From: Brumimicrobium sp051745635
GTDB taxonomy: Bacteria > Bacteroidota > Bacteroidia > Flavobacteriales_D > Crocinitomicaceae
Assembly: GCA_051745635.1 (NCBI GenBank)
Contig: JBNJEH010000062.1
Location: forward strand, 1-18,796
DNA length: 18,796 nt
Direction: 5' to 3'
Positions 16,569 through 18,796 of the stretch are shown here, in pieces (within the stretch, counting starts at the first letter, position 1; the number at the start of each line of letters is the position of its first letter). The notes beneath the pieces were generated by a model. The model worked only from the letters and a program-made list of their open reading frames with translations, had not been told where the DNA came from and searched no databases. The position numbers and the translations under genes were made by a program.

Positions 16569-16673
16569 TTATTAAGAAAATACGAAGTAAAAACACTCAA
16601 TTCAGTTGAAAAAGCATATTTGGAAACTTTAAAACAAATTGAGCAACAAGTTAAGAAAAATAAAGAGAAATAA
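16569..16673 (+). pseudogene. Possible C-terminal remnant of rhuM
   Basis: A 34-codon frame without a start codon reads LLRKYEVKTLNSVEKAYLET and then a lysine- and glutamine-rich tail to TAA at 16671-16673. It looks like a genuine protein end and resembles the tails of RhuM proteins as I recall them. In-frame stops lie just upstream (16527, 16560, 16566), so it is not expressed as is. Together with the broken gene ending at 15533 it would complete a RhuM of about 340 aa, with the two minus-strand genes sitting between. The link to rhuM is an inference. Confidence 0.4.
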
Positions 16674-16689
16674 AGGCTTTTAGAAAGTA

Positions 16690-16697
16690 TAACTTTG
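16690..16697 (+). promoter_or_regulatory. Possible -7 element for cas4-cas1-cas2
   Basis: TAACTTTG is an exact TAnnTTTG match 79 bp before the cas4 ATG. There is no good TTTG at -33. A separate promoter is expected, because an opposing gene pair separates cas4 from cas12a. Confidence 0.3.
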
Positions 16698-16776
16698 ATT
16701 ATAAACGCATTAAATAGTTTGAAATTGTAACCTTTTAACCCAACCACTCGTTCATTGACATATAAATTTAACCGTT

Positions 16777-17343
16777 ATGGAGTTCTTTTTACCTATATCG
16801 TATCTGAACGACTTCGTTTTTTGTCCGTATTCGATTTACCTGCATCAGGTGTTTGATAACAACAATGAGGAAGTTTACAGTGCGAAACCGCAACAGCGCG
16901 GTAAGACGGCACACGACCGGGTAGATCACGATAAACGCAAGCAAAGTAAAAAAGTGATTGCTGCAGCCTATGTGGTCTCACAACAACTCGGCATCTATGG
17001 AAAAATAGATCAATACTTTGTTGAAGAGCGAAAACTTGTGGAACGCAAGTATTCGCTCTCAACAATTTATCGGGGATACTATTATCAGATCTGGGCACAA
17101 TGCATTGCGCTCGAGGAGATGGGGTTTGAAGTGGATCAGCTATTTTTTCATTCGATCAGGGACAATCGGCGGATAGAAGTTGATAAACCCGACACAAAAG
17201 CGATCAGAGAACTTAAAAATCACATTCGGAAAATTGCACGCTTTGACTTTGAATCTGAAATAAATGTTAATCCACAAAAGTGTAGCCATTGTATTTATGC
17301 TGCGCTTTGTGATAAAACCAATCAGGACCATGTTTACGCATAA
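16777..17343 (+). CDS. cas4: CRISPR adaptation exonuclease Cas4
   Basis: Cas4 is a RecB-like iron-sulfur nuclease that helps Cas1-Cas2 trim prespacers and select those next to a PAM. The 188-aa length is normal for the stand-alone form. The four iron-sulfur cysteines are C16 (FVFCPYSIYLH) and C169, C172 and C178 (CSHCIYAALC). The nuclease residues are H46 (GKTAHDR), D78 (YGKIDQY) and E89/K91 (ERKY), followed by the QIWAQCIALEEMG helix. All are intact. Its last 14 bp overlap the cas1 start, so cas4, cas1 and cas2 form one translationally coupled operon. Base composition is less AT-rich than in the preceding module. Confidence 0.96.
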   Translation: MEFFLPISYLNDFVFCPYSIYLHQVFDNNNEEVYSAKPQQRGKTAHDRVDHDKRKQSKKVIAAAYVVSQQLGIYGKIDQYFVEERKLVERKYSLSTIYRGYYYQIWAQCIALEEMGFEVDQLFFHSIRDNRRIEVDKPDTKAIRELKNHIRKIARFDFESEINVNPQKCSHCIYAALCDKTNQDHVYA

Positions 17344-18301
17344 GGATATTGAAAACAGAAGTGTTTTCGTTATTAATGGTACAAAGCACCAAAGCCTTAA
17401 AGTATCCGTAGGTCGTTTGACGCTGTACGATACTGAAAAGCAAAAGGCGATTACCAAGCTTCCATTTCCAAAAATTTTGGCGTTGATTGTCATTGGTCAT
17501 ACCACATTGACTTCTGCGCTGATCGAACATTGCAATAAAAACGGTGTCCCACTTGTGGTAATGAAGCCCAATTTCAAGCCGGTGTTTTATTATGGAGATA
17601 TGGCTGAGGCCAATTTCTTGTTGCGAAAAAAGCAATTTGAGCATACGGATGGCATTTTACCCGTGGCGCAACAATTAATTATTAATAAATCGAACAACCA
17701 ACTTCATCTCCTTCAGCGAACGCGCGAACGATCGCGTAAAGTGCAGCAGGCAAAAGCATTGATTCAGCGCCATATTGCAGCCATGCAACATGTCAGTCAC
17801 TACCGCGAACTTATGGGACTCGAAGGTGTGGTGGCCAAACATTTTTTTGATGCTTATTTTTCATTTGCTGACTGGGAGAGCCGCCTTCCGCGCGTCAAAC
17901 AGGATCCAGTTAATGCTACACTCGACATTGGTTATACTTTTTTGTTCAATTACATCGAAAGTATGACACGTTTATTTGGATTTGATCCATATATGGGCGT
18001 TTACCATCAGTTATGGTTTCGCAGAAAGAGTCTGGTTTGTGATTTAATGGAGCCTTTTCGCTGTATTATAGAGCATCAAATTCGCAAATCGTTGAAATAC
18101 GGCACCTTCAAGCACTCCGACTTTGAGTGCAATAAAAACGCTTATTATTTAAAATCCGGAAAGCGCAAAGTTTATACGCGCGTTTTCTATGAAGCGATCA
18201 TCAAACATAAGTTGACGATCTACCAATTCATGCAGCAATATTATCGCTGTTTTATGGGAAGGAAGAGCGTGTCTAACTATCCAATTTTTAATTATGAGTA
18301 A
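17330..18301 (+). CDS. cas1: CRISPR integrase Cas1
   Basis: Cas1, with Cas2, integrates new spacers at the leader end of the array. The start chosen is the ATG at 17330 (MFTHKDIENRSVFVING), giving 323 aa; the frame extends upstream to 17264 but would then overlap cas4 deeply. The N-terminal beta domain contains IVIGHTTLTSALIEHCNKNG and VPLVVM. The metal-binding catalytic residues of the helical domain are E165 (LEGVVAKHFFDAYF), H226 (GVYHQLWFRRKSL) and D238 (CDLMEPFR). The protein is complete. It overlaps cas4 by 14 bp and cas2 by 8 bp. Confidence 0.96.
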   Translation: MFTHKDIENRSVFVINGTKHQSLKVSVGRLTLYDTEKQKAITKLPFPKILALIVIGHTTLTSALIEHCNKNGVPLVVMKPNFKPVFYYGDMAEANFLLRKKQFEHTDGILPVAQQLIINKSNNQLHLLQRTRERSRKVQQAKALIQRHIAAMQHVSHYRELMGLEGVVAKHFFDAYFSFADWESRLPRVKQDPVNATLDIGYTFLFNYIESMTRLFGFDPYMGVYHQLWFRRKSLVCDLMEPFRCIIEHQIRKSLKYGTFKHSDFECNKNAYYLKSGKRKVYTRVFYEAIIKHKLTIYQFMQQYYRCFMGRKSVSNYPIFNYE

Positions 18302-18572
18302 AGTAATTATCGTTTGTTACGACATTTCTAACAATAAGGTTCGCACTCAGTTTTCAAAATTTTTGGAGAAATATGGTGTGCGCGTGCAATTCTCTGTCTT
18401 TGAGATTCAAAATTCAAAGAGGGTGTTATCAATCGTAAAAAACGGGATTGAGTCCAGGTTTAAGCGAAAATTCGATCAAAGTGATAGCATTTATATCTTT
18501 ACAACGAATCACGATAAAACGATTCGTTACGGGAGTGCTTCATTGCTCGATGATGACCTTATTTTGCTGTAA
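18294..18572 (+). CDS. cas2: CRISPR adaptation protein Cas2
   Basis: Cas2 is the small ferredoxin-fold protein that bridges two Cas1 dimers in the spacer-integration complex. The 92-aa product has the classic first strand VIIVCYDISNN with D10, then VRTQFSKFLEKYGVRVQFSVFEI, and a second half with SIYIFTT. Its ATG overlaps the cas1 stop by 8 bp. It is the last cas gene; the leader and array follow on the same strand. Confidence 0.95.
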   Translation: MSKVIIVCYDISNNKVRTQFSKFLEKYGVRVQFSVFEIQNSKRVLSIVKNGIESRFKRKFDQSDSIYIFTTNHDKTIRYGSASLLDDDLILL

Positions 18573-18760
18573 TCTGCAAACCGTGGTGTGCATTCACTTT
18601 CGTTTAAATAGAGTGGGTGCTCGTATACATCAGAAATACAGATGATTACGCGTTATTTTGGTGTTCGTGGTCAATTTTAAGGGGGGTACATGTCCACTAT
18701 TTCCCGCTACACAAAGCCTTTGATTTCATTGAATTTTGCATATCTTTGCGGGCAACTAGA
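18573..18760 (+). promoter_or_regulatory. CRISPR leader
   Basis: The 188 bp between the cas2 stop and the first repeat have no coding potential. They include a G run with TACATGT (18681-18693) and, at the repeat-proximal end, a Bacteroidota promoter. Leaders hold the array promoter and the signals for polarised spacer insertion by Cas1-Cas2; the position adjacent to cas2 and the repeat supports this role. Confidence 0.75.
18719..18748 (+). promoter_or_regulatory. Promoter of the CRISPR array
   Basis: TTTG (18719-18722) is followed by 18 bases and TATCTTTG (18741-18748), both exact matches to the Bacteroidota -33 and -7 elements. Transcription would start at about 18753-18757, only a few bases before the first repeat at 18761. 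Confidence 0.75.
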
Positions 18761-18796
18761 GTCTATTGACTTCAAATAATTTCTACTATTGTAGAT
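18761..18796 (+). CRISPR. First repeat of a type V-A CRISPR array (array cut by window end)
   Basis: The last 36 bases match the length and form of Cas12a direct repeats: they begin GTCTA and end with the conserved handle AATTTCTACTATTGTAGAT (18778-18796). The handle folds as stem TCTAC/GTAGA around a TATT loop, the pseudoknot hairpin recognised and cut by Cas12a. The window stops exactly at the end of this repeat, so spacers and repeat number are unknown; calling it an array relies on the repeat identity and its place after cas2 and the leader. Confidence 0.92.

Noticed and set aside
16418..16747. 109-aa hydrophobic open frame on the minus strand, upstream of the two-gene module
   Set aside because: It spans the module promoter and lies antisense to the possible rhuM tail. 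Its hydrophobicity is what AT-rich noncoding DNA gives by chance.
14700..18760. A tracrRNA or other repeat-complementary RNA
   Set aside because: I saw no obvious anti-repeat by eye, and type V-A does not need a tracrRNA because Cas12a processes the precursor itself.

Overview
The window looks like a chromosome segment from a Bacteroidota bacterium, probably of the Flavobacteriales. The evidence is a type IX secretion C-terminal sorting domain, a monomeric NADP isocitrate dehydrogenase, and repeated Bacteroidota-type promoter elements (TAnnTTTG or TAnnTTCG at -7, sometimes with TTTG or TTG at about -33). There are no clear Shine-Dalgarno sites.

The left part (1-10558) is ordinary core and accessory gene content. 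It holds monomeric isocitrate dehydrogenase (icd) with a strong terminator, a secreted T9SS cargo protein on the minus strand, a plus-strand pair encoding a ChaN-like secreted protein and an LD-carboxypeptidase, and a tightly packed minus-strand hemA-hemC-hemD operon for early tetrapyrrole synthesis. Two further minus-strand genes follow: a small acidic protein of unknown function and a TPR-containing lipoprotein. The gap at 5862-6165 carries two kinds of degenerate repeat.

The right part (10800-18796) is a type V-A CRISPR-Cas locus: cas12a (1299 aa), then cas4, cas1 and cas2 as an overlapping operon, then a leader and the first 36-nt repeat, where the window stops. Cas12a keeps its RuvC triad (D911, E1002, D1253), the Nuc-domain arginine (R1216) and the crRNA-processing residues (H838, K847, K864), so it should be able to process its own crRNA and cut DNA. 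A Bacteroidota promoter in the leader would start transcription a few bases before the first repeat.

The unusual part is the AT-rich stretch between cas12a and cas4 (14700-16776). A rhuM-like gene starts 4 bp after cas12a. It is frameshifted and then cut off where a convergent minus-strand pair begins. That pair encodes a 129-aa protein resembling HEPN-type proteins and a 167-aa unknown protein; the two overlap by 8 bp and have their own promoter. Beyond them, a 34-codon fragment reads like the missing rhuM C-terminus. The simplest reading is that a two-gene module inserted into rhuM inside the CRISPR locus, separating effector from adaptation genes. The pair is the best candidate here for an undescribed accessory or defence-type system, but its function cannot be read from sequence alone.
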